Shown: positions 36,017 through 44,486, counted from the stretch's first letter. The stretch is DNA of 64,000 nucleotides from Methylobacterium phyllostachyos (GCF_900103445.1 NZ_FNHS01000001.1:62001-126000), one strand, 5' to 3'. A program made the numbers and translations. Notes: generated by a model from the letters alone, not told the origin.

Positions 36017-36943
36017 ATGCTCGGCGACTACTCCCTCGGCGACCTCGGCGCGATCTTCGCCATGCAGGGCTTCGCCGGCCTGATCCTGTTCTCCGTCTAC
36101 CTGCTGATGGCGCTCGGGCTCGCGATCATCTTCGGCCAGATGGGCGTGATCAACATGGCCCACGGGGAGTTCATGATCCTCGGCGCCTACGTCACCTATC
36201 TCTGCTCGACCTTCTTCCAGACCTACCTGCCGGCGCTGTTCCCGATCTATTTCTTCATCGCGATGGGGCTGGCGTTCCTCGCCTCCGGGGCCTTGGGCAT
36301 GCTGGTGGAATGGGGCCTGATCCGGTTCCTCTACAAGCGCCCGCTCGACACGCTGCTCGCCACCTGGGGCCTCTCGCTGATCCTCCAGCAGGCCTACCGG
36401 TCGATCTTCGGCGCTCGCGAGGTCGGCGTCGAGCTGCCGTCCTGGCTGATCGGCTCGGTCCAGGTCACCGACACGATCGAGATCCCGATCAACGGCCTGT
36501 TCGTCATGGCCGTCACCATCCTGATCACCGTCAGCGTCGCGCTGCTGATCTACCGCTCGCGCTTCGGCCAGCAGGTCCGCGCCGTCATGTCGAACCGCGC
36601 CATGGCGGGGGCGGTCGGCATCGATACCGAGAAGGTCGACCGCTACACGTTCGGCCTCGGCTGCGGCATCGCGGGCGTCGCCGGCGCGGCCTTCACGATG
36701 ATCGGCTCGACCGGGCCGACCTCGGGCCAGCTCTACATCGTCGACACCTTCCTGATCGTCGTTTTCGGCGGCGCCGCGAGCCTCCTCGGCACCATCGCGT
36801 CTGCCTTCTCGATCTCTCAGACCCAGTCGACCCTGGAATTCTTCCTCTCCGGCTCGATGGCCAAGGTCATCACCCTGCTCGCGGTGGTCGGCATCCTGAT
36901 GTTGAGGCCCCAGGGCCTCTTCACCCTCAAGGTTCGGCGCTGA
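36017..36943 (+). CDS. urtB: Urea/amide ABC transporter permease UrtB
   Basis: 308 residues from ATG 36017, which has ggag nine bases upstream; the frame runs back into the palindromic element but that part is not protein-like. Branched-chain amino acid/urea-type permease with eight or nine helices: LFSVYLLMALGLAIIFGQMGVINMAHGEFM at the start, TLLATWGLSLILQQAYRSIFG, and RAVMSNRAMAGAVGIDTEKVDR for contact with the ATPases. GPTSGQLYIVDTFLIVVFGG is typical of UrtB. Thirteen bases separate it from urtC. Confidence 0.95.
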   Translation: MLGDYSLGDLGAIFAMQGFAGLILFSVYLLMALGLAIIFGQMGVINMAHGEFMILGAYVTYLCSTFFQTYLPALFPIYFFIAMGLAFLASGALGMLVEWGLIRFLYKRPLDTLLATWGLSLILQQAYRSIFGAREVGVELPSWLIGSVQVTDTIEIPINGLFVMAVTILITVSVALLIYRSRFGQQVRAVMSNRAMAGAVGIDTEKVDRYTFGLGCGIAGVAGAAFTMIGSTGPTSGQLYIVDTFLIVVFGGAASLLGTIASAFSISQTQSTLEFFLSGSMAKVITLLAVVGILMLRPQGLFTLKVRR

Positions 36944-36956
36944 GGATCTTTTCGCG

Positions 36957-38141
36957 ATGACGAACCCCGTCCAGACCCTCACCAAATCCGTCACCGTCAA
37001 CGACAACCCGTTCATGAAGCCGGTGGAGTGGCTGAGCCTCCTCCTCCTGGCCGGGGTGATCCTGGTCGTCCTGCCGCTGATGCTCGACAGCTTCCGCCTC
37101 AACCTCGTCGGCAAGTACCTCACCTACGCCTTCGTGGCGCTTGGGCTGGTGATCTGCTGGGGCTACGCGGGCATCCTGTCGTTGGGCCAGGGCGTGTTCT
37201 TCGGGCTGGGCGGCTACGGCATGGCGATGTACTTGAAGCTGGAGGCTTCGAGCGTCGCCAACACCAAGATCCAGTCCACCCCCGGCATCCCGGACTTCAT
37301 GGACTGGAACCAGATCACGGCGCTGCCCTGGTTCTGGCAGCCGTTCAAGAGCCTGCCGCTGACGCTGATCCTGACGGTCGCGGTCCCGGTCCTGTTCGCG
37401 ATGCTGATCTCCTTCGCGATGTTCAAGCGCCGGGTCGGCGGCACCTACTTCGCCATCATCACCCAGGCGATCGCCGCGATCCTGACGATCCTGATCGTCG
37501 GCCAGCAGGGCTACACCGGCGGCATCAACGGCATCACCGACCTGCGCACGCTCCACGGTTGGGATATCCGCACCGACGGCGCCAAGACCATCCTGTACTT
37601 CCTCAACGGCAGCCTGCTGATCGCCTGCATCCTGGCGGCGCAATATGTGAAGAAGTCGAAGCTCGGGCGCATCCTCGTCGCCATGCGCGACAAGGAGGAC
37701 CGGGTCCGCTTCTCCGGCTACTCGGTGGCGGGCTTCAAGGTCTTCGCCTTCTGCTTCGCCGCCGGATTGGCGGCGATCGGCGGGGCGATGTTCACCCTGC
37801 AGGTCGGGTTCATGTCGCCCTCCTTCGTGGGCATCGTCCCCTCGATCGAGATGGTGATCTACGCCGCGGTCGGCGGGCGCATGTCGCTGTTCGGCGCGGT
37901 CTGGGGCACGCTGCTCGTCAACTGGGCCAAGACCAGCTTCTCCGAGAGCTTTCCGGATCTATGGCTGTTCGGCCTCGGCGCCCTGTTCATCGCGGTGGTG
38001 CTGGCCTTCCCGAACGGCCTCGCGGGGATCTGGCGGGAGCATATCGAGCCGCGCCTCACCCGCCGGGTGAAGGGCCTGCGCGCCCCGCCGTCCGCGATCG
38101 TCCCGCCCGAAAGTGCGCCCGTTGGCGCCCCGGCCGAGTGA
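36957..38141 (+). CDS. urtC: Urea/amide ABC transporter permease UrtC
   Basis: 394 residues, LivM-like permease with about ten helices. Landmarks: YAFVALGLVICWGYAGILSLGQGVFFGLGGYGMAMYL, TYFAIITQAIAAILTILIVGQQGYTGG and the coupling loop RILVAMRDKEDRVRFSGYSV. The C-terminal 35 residues after WREHIEPRL are Pro/Ala-rich and probably cytoplasmic. Pairs with UrtB to form the channel. Eight bases separate it from urtD. Confidence 0.95.
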   Translation: MTNPVQTLTKSVTVNDNPFMKPVEWLSLLLLAGVILVVLPLMLDSFRLNLVGKYLTYAFVALGLVICWGYAGILSLGQGVFFGLGGYGMAMYLKLEASSVANTKIQSTPGIPDFMDWNQITALPWFWQPFKSLPLTLILTVAVPVLFAMLISFAMFKRRVGGTYFAIITQAIAAILTILIVGQQGYTGGINGITDLRTLHGWDIRTDGAKTILYFLNGSLLIACILAAQYVKKSKLGRILVAMRDKEDRVRFSGYSVAGFKVFAFCFAAGLAAIGGAMFTLQVGFMSPSFVGIVPSIEMVIYAAVGGRMSLFGAVWGTLLVNWAKTSFSESFPDLWLFGLGALFIAVVLAFPNGLAGIWREHIEPRLTRRVKGLRAPPSAIVPPESAPVGAPAE

Positions 38142-38149
38142 GTCGAACC

Positions 38150-38935
38150 ATGAACGCCGCGATCCTCTCCTCCCCCGTGGTCGGCGCCGAGGCGGCCCCG
38201 CCCGATCACCTCCTCGCCGTTGAGGCGCTGACGGTCTCGTTCGACGGGTTCAAGGCGGTGAACGACGTGTCGTTCTACGTCGAGCCCGACGAGATCCGGG
38301 TAATCATCGGCCCGAACGGCGCCGGCAAGACCACGGTCCTCGACCTGATCTGCGGGCGCACCCGGGCCAGCGCCGGCTCGATCAAGTACAAGGGCCAGGA
38401 GCTGACCAAGCTCTCCGAGAGCGCGATCGTGCAGGCCGGCGTCGGCCGCAAGTTCCAGACGCCGTCGATCTACGACGACCTCACGGTGTTCGAGAACCTG
38501 GAGATCTCGTTCCCCCGCGGGCGCTCGGTTTTCGGCGCGCTGACGTTCAAGCGCGACGCCGAGGTCCGCGACCGCATCCACGCCATCGCCGAGACGATCT
38601 TCCTGAAGGACCAGCTGAAGGAGCGGGCCGAGTTCCTGAGCCACGGCCAGAAGCAATGGCTGGAGATCGGCATGCTGCTGATCCAGGACCCGGAGCTGCT
38701 GATGCTCGACGAGCCGGTGGCGGGGATGAGCGTCGGCGAGCGGATAAAGACCGCCGAACTGCTCAACCAGATCATCAAGGGCCGCTCGGTGCTGGTGATC
38801 GAGCACGACATGAAGTTCGTCGAGGACATCGCCCACCGGGTGACCGTCCTGCACCAGGGCAAGGTGCTGTCTGAGGGTTCGATGGAGCGGGTTAAGAACG
38901 ACCCGAAGGTCATCGAAGTGTATTTGGGACATTGA
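38150..38935 (+). CDS. urtD: Urea/amide ABC transporter ATPase UrtD
   Basis: 261 residues from ATG 38150. Walker A GPNGAGKTTVLDLI, Q-loop GRKFQTPSIYDDLTV, signature LSHGQKQWLEIG (the H in place of the usual G-G pair is typical of UrtD/LivG), Walker B LLMLDEPVAGMS and switch VIEHDMKFV. The N-terminal 20 residues are Ala/Pro-rich and variable. Overlaps the possible TTG start of urtE. Confidence 0.95.
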   Translation: MNAAILSSPVVGAEAAPPDHLLAVEALTVSFDGFKAVNDVSFYVEPDEIRVIIGPNGAGKTTVLDLICGRTRASAGSIKYKGQELTKLSESAIVQAGVGRKFQTPSIYDDLTVFENLEISFPRGRSVFGALTFKRDAEVRDRIHAIAETIFLKDQLKERAEFLSHGQKQWLEIGMLLIQDPELLMLDEPVAGMSVGERIKTAELLNQIIKGRSVLVIEHDMKFVEDIAHRVTVLHQGKVLSEGSMERVKNDPKVIEVYLGH

Positions 38936-38937
38936 CG

Positions 38938-39702
38938 ATGGGCTCGCTTCAGACCGCGCATCCGCCCCTGGTCCAGGCGCCGCCCCTCGCCACGATCCCC
39001 TCCGCCACGCCGGCGCTCGCCGTCGAGGACCTACACGCCGCCTACGGCCAGAGCGAGGTCCTGCACGGGCTCACCTTCTCGGTGGCGCCGGGCGAGATCG
39101 TCGCCGTGATGGGCCGCAACGGCATGGGCAAGACCACGCTGATGAAGACCCTGATGGGCCTCGTGCCCGTCAAGGCCGGGTCGATCCAGGTCGAGGGTGC
39201 GGACATCGCCGGGCTCAAGAGCCACGCCCGGGTCGCCAAGGGCCTCGCCTACGTGCCGCAGGGCCGCATGATCTTCTCGACCATGACGGTTCAGGAGAAC
39301 ATCGAGACCGGCCTCACGGTCACCGGCACCCGCAAGGTGCCCCAGGACCTCTACGACATGTTCCCGGTCCTGCTGGAGATGAAGGGACGGCGCGGCGGCA
39401 ACCTCTCGGGCGGACAGCAGCAGCAACTCGCCATCGCCCGGGCGCTGGCGAGCCGGCCGAAAGTCCTACTCCTCGACGAGCCCACCGAGGGCATCCAGCC
39501 CTCGATCATTCGGGAGATGGGCCGGACGCTCAAGAAGATCCGCGACGCGCGCGGCCTCTCCATCGTGGTGTCCGAGCAGGTCCTGAGCTTCGCCCTCGAC
39601 GTCGCGGACCGGGTGATTGTGCTGGAGAACGGCGCCATCGTCCACGAGGCCCCGCGCGACGGGATCGACGAGGCCGCCGTCGCCCGGTTCCTGTCGGTCT
39701 AG
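38938..39702 (+). CDS. urtE: Urea/amide ABC transporter ATPase UrtE
   Basis: 254 residues from ATG 38938; an in-frame TTG at 38932 that overlaps the urtD stop is an alternative. LivF-like ATPase: Walker A GRNGMGKTTLMKTL, PQGRMIFSTMTVQEN, signature LSGGQQQQLAIARAL, Walker B LLLDEPTEGIQPSI and VVSEQVLSFALDVADRVIVLENG. The first 25 residues are Pro/Ala-rich. Forms the ATPase heterodimer with UrtD. The next gene starts nine bases after its stop. Confidence 0.95.
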   Translation: MGSLQTAHPPLVQAPPLATIPSATPALAVEDLHAAYGQSEVLHGLTFSVAPGEIVAVMGRNGMGKTTLMKTLMGLVPVKAGSIQVEGADIAGLKSHARVAKGLAYVPQGRMIFSTMTVQENIETGLTVTGTRKVPQDLYDMFPVLLEMKGRRGGNLSGGQQQQLAIARALASRPKVLLLDEPTEGIQPSIIREMGRTLKKIRDARGLSIVVSEQVLSFALDVADRVIVLENGAIVHEAPRDGIDEAAVARFLSV

Positions 39703-39711
39703 GGGCGCAGC

Positions 39712-40731
39712 ATGGCCGATCACGAGATCTTCGAACTCGGCGACTTCGTGCTCCAGTGCGGCAAGACGCTGCGCGGGGCCAAGCTCGCCTTCAAGACCTT
39801 CGGGACGCTGAGCCCGGCCAAGGACAACGCCATCGTCTACCCGACCTGGTACTCGGGCCAGCACACTGAGAACGAGTGGCTGATCGGCCCCGGCAAGGCG
39901 CTCGACCCGGACAAGTACTTCACCATCATCCCGAACATGTTCGGCAACGGGCTCTCATCCTCGCCGAGCAACACGCCCGCGCCCTGGAACGGGCCGCGCT
40001 TCCCCAACGTCACCGCCTACGACAACGTCCGCGCCCAGCACCGCCTCGTCACCGAGCATTTCGGCATCGAGAAGCTGGTTCTCGTCACCGGCTGGTCGAT
40101 GGGCGCGCTCCAGACCTACCACTGGGCGTCGATGTACCCCGACATGGTGCCGAAGATCCTGCCGTTTCAGGGCTCGGCCAAGTGCTCCCGGCACAATTAC
40201 GTGTTCCTGGAGGGCGCCAAGGCCGCGCTCCAGGCCGACGCCGCCTGGGCGGAAGGCTGGTACACGAGCCCGCCGACGCGGGGCCTGCGGGCCTTCGGCC
40301 GGGTCTACGCCGGCTGGGGCCTGTCGCAGACCTTCTACCGGCTCGAAGCCGACATCACCCACATGGGCTACGCCTCGCTGGAGGACTTCCTGATCGGGTT
40401 CTGGGAAGGCCTGTTCTACGAGCGCGACGCCAACAACCTGCTCGCCATGCTGTGGACCTGGCAGCACGGCGACATCAGCGCCAACGACACCTTCAGAGGC
40501 GACTTCAAGGCCGCGCTCGGCGCCATCCGCGCCAGGGCGATCCTGATGCCCGCCTCGACCGACCTGTATTTCCCGCCCGAGGACAACGCCATCGAGGCGG
40601 CCGCCATGCCGAACGCGGAGCTGCGCGTGATCGACACGTGGTGGGGCCACTTCGCGGGCGGGCCCGGTACCAGCCCGGACGACATCAAGGTCCTCGACGA
40701 CGCGCTCAAGGAGCTGCTCGCGAGCGGGTGA
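39712..40731 (+). CDS. Alpha/beta hydrolase, MetX-like, inside the urt-fmd run
   Basis: 339 residues. Alpha/beta hydrolase of the homoserine O-acetyltransferase group: nucleophile Ser129 in VTGWSMGALQTYHW, acid Asp284 in MPASTDLYFPPEDN and base His313 in WWGHFAGGPGT. The early block FKTFGTLSPAKDNAIVYPTWYSG also fits. Homoserine binding residues cannot be confirmed and no methionine genes are near. Its place between urtE and fmdA, nine and 62 bases away, suggests a hydrolase acting on an amide, ester or imported compound of this pathway. The true reaction is unknown. Confidence 0.85.
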   Translation: MADHEIFELGDFVLQCGKTLRGAKLAFKTFGTLSPAKDNAIVYPTWYSGQHTENEWLIGPGKALDPDKYFTIIPNMFGNGLSSSPSNTPAPWNGPRFPNVTAYDNVRAQHRLVTEHFGIEKLVLVTGWSMGALQTYHWASMYPDMVPKILPFQGSAKCSRHNYVFLEGAKAALQADAAWAEGWYTSPPTRGLRAFGRVYAGWGLSQTFYRLEADITHMGYASLEDFLIGFWEGLFYERDANNLLAMLWTWQHGDISANDTFRGDFKAALGAIRARAILMPASTDLYFPPEDNAIEAAAMPNAELRVIDTWWGHFAGGPGTSPDDIKVLDDALKELLASG

Positions 40732-40793
40732 GAGACGCGCAAAGGCGCGCGAACGGGGCCTGCCCCGGAGAGTCAGGGAGCTGGAGAGACGAG

Positions 40794-42023
40794 ATGCCCG
40801 AGACGCTGATCAAGGTCGATCTCACGCAGTCGGCCTACGACAACGACATGGTGCACAACCGCTGGCACCCCGACATCCCGATGGTGGCGTACGTGAAGCC
40901 GGGCGCGGACTTCATCGTCGAGACCTACGACTGGACCGGCGGCTTCATCAAGAACAACGATTCCGCCGACGACGTGCGCGACATCGATCTGTCGATCGTG
41001 CACTTCCTCTCAGGGCCCATCGGCGTCGAGGGCGCCGAGCCCGGCGACCTGCTGGTGGTCGATCTCCTCGACATCGGCGCCAAGCCCGAGAGCCAGTGGG
41101 GCTTCAACGGCTTCTTCTCCAAGAAGAACGGCGGTGGCTTCCTGGACGAGCACTTCCCGCAGGCCCAGAAGTCGATCTGGGACTTCGAGGGGATGTTCAC
41201 CAAGTCGCGCCACGTCCCGGGCGTGCGCTTCCCCGGCCTGATCCATCCCGGCCTGATCGGCTGCCTGCCCGATCCCAAGATGCTGGAGACCTGGAACACC
41301 CGCGAGAAGGCGCTCTACGACACCAATCCCGAGCGCGTGCCGGCGCTCGCCACGCTGCCCTTCGGCCCGACGGCCCATATGGGCCGCCTCAAGGGCGACG
41401 CGAAGGACGCGGCCGCCGCCACCGGTGCCCGCACGGTCCCGCCCCGCGAGCACGGCGGCAATTGCGACATCAAGGACCTGTCGCGCGGCTCGAAGATCTA
41501 CTTCCCGGTCTACGTGCCTGGCGCCGGCCTCTCGATGGGCGACCTGCATTTCAGCCAGGGCGACGGCGAGATCACCTTCTGCGGCGCCATCGAGATGGCC
41601 GGCTGGGTGCATCTCAAGGTCGAGCTGATCAAGGACGGCATGGCCAAGTACGGGATCAAGAACCCGATCTTCAAGCCGTCGCCGATCACGCCGAAATTCG
41701 ACGACCACCTGATCTTCGAGGGCATCTCGGTCGACGAGCACGGCGGCCAGCATTACCTCGACGTGCACATCGCCTACCGGCAGGCCTGCCTGAACGCGAT
41801 CGAGTATCTGAAGAAGTTCGGCTACTCGGGCGCGCAGGCCTACTCGATCCTCGGCACGGCGCCGGTCCAGGGCCACATCTCGGGCGTCGTCGACATCCCG
41901 AACGCCTGTGCGACGCTCTGGATACCGACCAAGATCTTCGAGTTCGACATCAACCCGGGCGCCGACGGACCGACCAAGTTCCTCGACGGCTCGATCCAGA
42001 TGCCGCTCTCGCCGGATCTCTAA
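40794..42023 (+). CDS. fmdA: Formamidase (acetamidase/formamidase family)
   Basis: 409 residues from ATG 40794 (ggagagacg upstream). Metal-dependent amidase that converts formamide to formate and ammonia, and acts on other short amides in some members. Family marks: HNRWHPDIPMVAYVKPGADFIVETYDWTGG, VHFLSGPIGVEGAEPGDLLVVDLLDI, FPGLIHPGLIGCLP, PREHGGNCDIKDLSRGSKIYFPVYVPGAGLSMGDLHFSQGDGEI; His/Cys/Asp residues in the last block are the likely metal ligands. Very close to Methylophilus FmdA. Formate would feed the C1 pool of a methylotroph, ammonia the nitrogen pool. Confidence 0.95.
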   Translation: MPETLIKVDLTQSAYDNDMVHNRWHPDIPMVAYVKPGADFIVETYDWTGGFIKNNDSADDVRDIDLSIVHFLSGPIGVEGAEPGDLLVVDLLDIGAKPESQWGFNGFFSKKNGGGFLDEHFPQAQKSIWDFEGMFTKSRHVPGVRFPGLIHPGLIGCLPDPKMLETWNTREKALYDTNPERVPALATLPFGPTAHMGRLKGDAKDAAAATGARTVPPREHGGNCDIKDLSRGSKIYFPVYVPGAGLSMGDLHFSQGDGEITFCGAIEMAGWVHLKVELIKDGMAKYGIKNPIFKPSPITPKFDDHLIFEGISVDEHGGQHYLDVHIAYRQACLNAIEYLKKFGYSGAQAYSILGTAPVQGHISGVVDIPNACATLWIPTKIFEFDINPGADGPTKFLDGSIQMPLSPDL

Positions 42024-42070
42024 ATGATCCCTCGTCCGGCGGGCACCTCGGTCCAGCCGGACACGACCTA

Positions 42071-42168
42071 CCCCCTCTCCCGTGCGGGAGAGGGTTGGGG
42101 TGAGGGATGCGACCTCTCCGGAAAGTTCTCGCCCCTCACCCTGTCCCTCTCCCGCACGGGAGAGGGGA
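42071..42168. repeat. Intergenic palindromic element, family A copy 3 (short form)
   Basis: Same arms as the copies at 5092-5233 and 21005-21143 (ccctctcccgtgcgggagag ... ctctcccgcacgggagaggg) but only about 98 bases: the core is reduced to gcgacctctccggaaagttctcg, so the middle of the longer form is missing. It fills most of the 182-base fmdA-fmdB gap. Confidence 0.85.
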
Positions 42169-42205
42169 CCCGCGCTTGACCCGGCAGCCTTTCTGGAAGC
42201 ACCCC

Positions 42206-42523
42206 ATGCCCGTCTACGACTACGCCTGCGAGGCCTGCGGTCCCTTCACGGTGATGCGGCCGATGGCCGAGTTCCGCGATCCGCACGCCTGCCCGGATTG
42301 CGGGGGCACGAGCCAGCGCGCCTTCCTCACCGCGCCGCGCATCGCCGGCATGGATGCGGGCCTCAGAACCGCCCACGCCACCAACGAGCGCAGCCGCCAT
42401 GCACCCAAGCGCTCGGGCAGTCACGGGGCGGGCTGCGGCTGCTGCTCACCCAAGAAGGCGACCGCCGCCCCGGCCGCCGCCAAGAGCTTCCCGAAGGCAA
42501 GGCCCTGGATGATCAGCCACTGA
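42206..42523 (+). CDS. fmdB: FmdB family zinc-ribbon protein
   Basis: 105 residues from ATG 42206. The N-terminal 40 residues form a zinc ribbon, MPVYDYACEACGPFTVM with a second knuckle PHACPDCGGTSQRAF, the FmdB/CxxC_CxxC_SSSS pattern. A Cys-rich patch GAGCGCCSPKK lies later, and the C-terminus is Lys/Ala-rich. FmdB was proposed as a regulator of amide and urea use in Methylophilus; direct evidence for its role is thin, and zinc-ribbon proteins of this kind may instead help mature the amidase. It sits between fmdA and amiE. Confidence 0.9.
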   Translation: MPVYDYACEACGPFTVMRPMAEFRDPHACPDCGGTSQRAFLTAPRIAGMDAGLRTAHATNERSRHAPKRSGSHGAGCGCCSPKKATAAPAAAKSFPKARPWMISH

Positions 42524-42553
42524 GCCGGACAGGCGGACTGCGCGCACCATCGT

Positions 42554-42662
42554 TCCCCTCCCCCCTGTGGGGAGGGGTTAGGGGTGGGGGTGGTGCAGAA
42601 GGCACCGCAGCGCTCGATCCTGCTCAACCCCCACCTCCAACTCCTCCCCACAGGGGGAGGAG
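42554..42662. repeat. Intergenic palindromic element, family B copy 2
   Basis: Arms cctcccccctgtggggaggg with ggggtgggggtgg on the left, and aacccccacctccaact with cctccccacagggggagg on the right. About 85% identical to 7145-7254, including the centre ggtgcagaaggcaccg. It fills the fmdB-amiE gap and ends about 45 bases before the amiE start. Confidence 0.85.
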
Positions 42663-42706
42663 AGCGCGTCAGCGCTGGAAATCCGCGATCAGGAGGACAT
42701 CACGCC

Positions 42707-43762
42707 ATGATGCACGGAGACATCTCGTCCAGTCAGGACAGCGTCGGCGTCGCCGTCGTGAACTACAAGATGCCGCGCCTGCACACCCGCGCGGAGGTGC
42801 TCGAGAACGCCAAGGCGATCGGCAAGATGATCGTCGGGATGAAGACCGGCCTGCCCGGCCTCGACCTCGTGATCTTCCCGGAATACTCGACCCACGGCAT
42901 CATGTATGACGCCGCCGAGATGTACGAGACTGCTTCCACGGTCCCGGGCGCCGAGACCGAGGTGTTCGCCGCCGCCTGCCGCGAAGCCAAGGTCTGGGGC
43001 GTGTTCTCGCTCACCGGCGAACGCCACGAGGAGCACCCGCACAAGGCGCCCTACAACACCCTGATCCTGATGAACGACCAGGGCGAGATCGTTCAGAAGT
43101 ACCGCAAGATCATGCCCTGGACCCCGATCGAGGGCTGGTATCCGGGCGACCGCACCTACGTGTCGGACGGGCCGAAGGGGCTGAAGATCAGCCTGATCAT
43201 CTGCGACGACGGCAATTATCCCGAGATCTGGCGCGACTGCGCCATGCGCGGCGCAGAGCTGATCATCCGCTGCCAGGGCTACATGTATCCGGCCAAGGAG
43301 CAGCAGGTCGTCATCTCGAAGGCGATGGCTTTCGCCAACAACGTCTACGTTGCCGTCTCGAATGCTGCCGGCTTCGACGGCGTCTACACCTATTTCGGCC
43401 ACTCGGCGATCATCGGCTTCGACGGTCGGACGCTGGGCGAGTGCGGCGAGGAGGAGATGGGCATCCAGTACGCGGCCCTGTCGAAGTTTCTGATCCGGGA
43501 TTTCCGCGCCCACGGCCAGTCGGAGAACCACCTCTTCAAGCTGCTGCACCGCGGCTATACCGGCATGATCAACTCCAAGGAGAACCGGCACGGGATGTCG
43601 GAATGCCCCTACGAGTTCTACCGGCGCTGGATCGAGGATCCCGACGGAACCCGCGACGCCGTCCGGGCCATTACCCGGCAGAGCGTCGGCACGGAGGAAT
43701 GCCCGATCAAGGGCATCCCCTTCGTGGGCAAGGGCGCGGGCGCGCCGGACCCGGTACGCTGA
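42707..43762 (+). CDS. amiE: Aliphatic amidase (acylamide amidohydrolase)
   Basis: 351 residues from ATG 42707; aggagg lies ten bases upstream. Nitrilase-superfamily amidase that hydrolyses acetamide, propionamide and similar short amides to acid and ammonia. It follows Pseudomonas aeruginosa AmiE nearly residue for residue at the start ([21 protein letters not shown]), and the catalytic triad falls at the same numbers: Glu59 (FPEYS), Lys134 (KYRKIMPW) and Cys166 ([19 protein letters not shown]). The C-terminal [14 protein letters not shown] is also AmiE-like rather than formamidase AmiF. With FmdA it gives the pathway two unrelated amidases. Confidence 0.95.
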   Translation: MMHGDISSSQDSVGVAVVNYKMPRLHTRAEVLENAKAIGKMIVGMKTGLPGLDLVIFPEYSTHGIMYDAAEMYETASTVPGAETEVFAAACREAKVWGVFSLTGERHEEHPHKAPYNTLILMNDQGEIVQKYRKIMPWTPIEGWYPGDRTYVSDGPKGLKISLIICDDGNYPEIWRDCAMRGAELIIRCQGYMYPAKEQQVVISKAMAFANNVYVAVSNAAGFDGVYTYFGHSAIIGFDGRTLGECGEEEMGIQYAALSKFLIRDFRAHGQSENHLFKLLHRGYTGMINSKENRHGMSECPYEFYRRWIEDPDGTRDAVRAITRQSVGTEECPIKGIPFVGKGAGAPDPVR

Positions 43763-43821
43763 GGTCACGGGTTCGGGGCCGCGGGGGCGGTTCCGGACCG
43801 ATCTTACGACGAGGAAGCCCC

Positions 43822-44391
43822 TTGGACACCACTCCGCTCGGCCCCACCGCCTTCCGGGCCCCGGCCGTCCTGCTCTCGGGATCGGTCGATTACGACATGT
43901 ACAAGGATTTCCGCCGCCAGCTCGGCGCGGCGGAGCAGCGTGAGATCGTCGTGATCGAGCTGACGACGCTGGGCGGCGATCCCGAGGTCGCCCGAATGAT
44001 GGGCGAGGACATCCGCTTCAACAGCGCAATGGCCCCGAACCGGCGGTTCGACTTCCTCGGCAAGGCGGCGATCTACTCGGCCGGCACCACCTTCATGAGC
44101 TTCTTCGCGAAGCCGAACCGCTACCTGACCCGCGGGACGCGGCTGATGATCCACGAGCGTAAGATGAACAAGCAGCTCCACGTTCAGGGGCCGCTCACGA
44201 CCTGCGTCGCCGCCGTGAAGGCGACGCTGAACGAGATCCTGTGCTCGATCGAGATCCAGAACGAGGGGTTTTCGAACCTCATTCAGGGCTCCGACGTGAC
44301 CCTGGACGAGGTGCTCGAGAAGGCTCCGGCCAATTGGTATCTGAATGCGGAAGAGGCCAAGCGGCGGGGTTTGATCGAGGGGATCATTTAA
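43822..44391 (+). CDS. ClpP-like serine peptidase fold protein
   Basis: 189 residues from TTG 43822, with gaggaa six bases upstream. ClpP/crotonase fold: LLSGSVDYDMYKDFRRQL, ELTTLGGDPEVARMM (equivalent to the ClpP glycine loop), candidate nucleophile Ser86 in AIYSAGTTFMSFFA, candidate base His111 in LMIHERK and a C-terminal WYLNAEEAKRRGLIEGII as in ClpP. The third triad residue is not certain. It lies 59 bases after amiE and may be cotranscribed. It is not the housekeeping ClpP (no clpX or tig near). Substrate unknown. Confidence 0.75.
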   Translation: MDTTPLGPTAFRAPAVLLSGSVDYDMYKDFRRQLGAAEQREIVVIELTTLGGDPEVARMMGEDIRFNSAMAPNRRFDFLGKAAIYSAGTTFMSFFAKPNRYLTRGTRLMIHERKMNKQLHVQGPLTTCVAAVKATLNEILCSIEIQNEGFSNLIQGSDVTLDEVLEKAPANWYLNAEEAKRRGLIEGII

Positions 44392-44395
44392 ACCG

Positions 44396-44486
44396 CGTCT
44401 TTGCGAACGGAATGAAGCAACCTAGGGAAGCGCGACATCTGCGCATGTCGGGCTCCCAGGTCGCTTCGCTCCGCTCGCACAGACGG
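44396..44486. repeat. Intergenic palindromic element, family E copy 1
   Basis: gcgaacggaatgaagcaac at 44403-44421 is an imperfect mirror of gtcgcttcgctccgctcgca at 44460-44479. The pattern corresponds to the gcgagcgcagcgaagcaa-type dispersed repeat known from many alphaproteobacteria. A second copy is at 59077-59164. A separate small dyad, gcgacatctgcgcatgtcg (44432-44450), lies in its middle. Confidence 0.75.

Noticed and set aside
34313..37123. A 936-codon open frame on the minus strand opposite urtA and urtB
   Set aside because: Same reason: low-complexity composition, no domains, and it covers two genes and a palindromic element with certain plus-strand identity.
39712..40731. Homoserine O-acetyltransferase (metX)
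   Set aside because: Fold and triad agree, but there are no methionine genes around and it lies inside an amide uptake and hydrolysis run, so only the superfamily is named.
43822..44391. Prophage remnant because of a ClpP-like head-maturation protease
   Set aside because: No other phage gene, integrase or att-like repeat is near; codon use looks like its neighbours.
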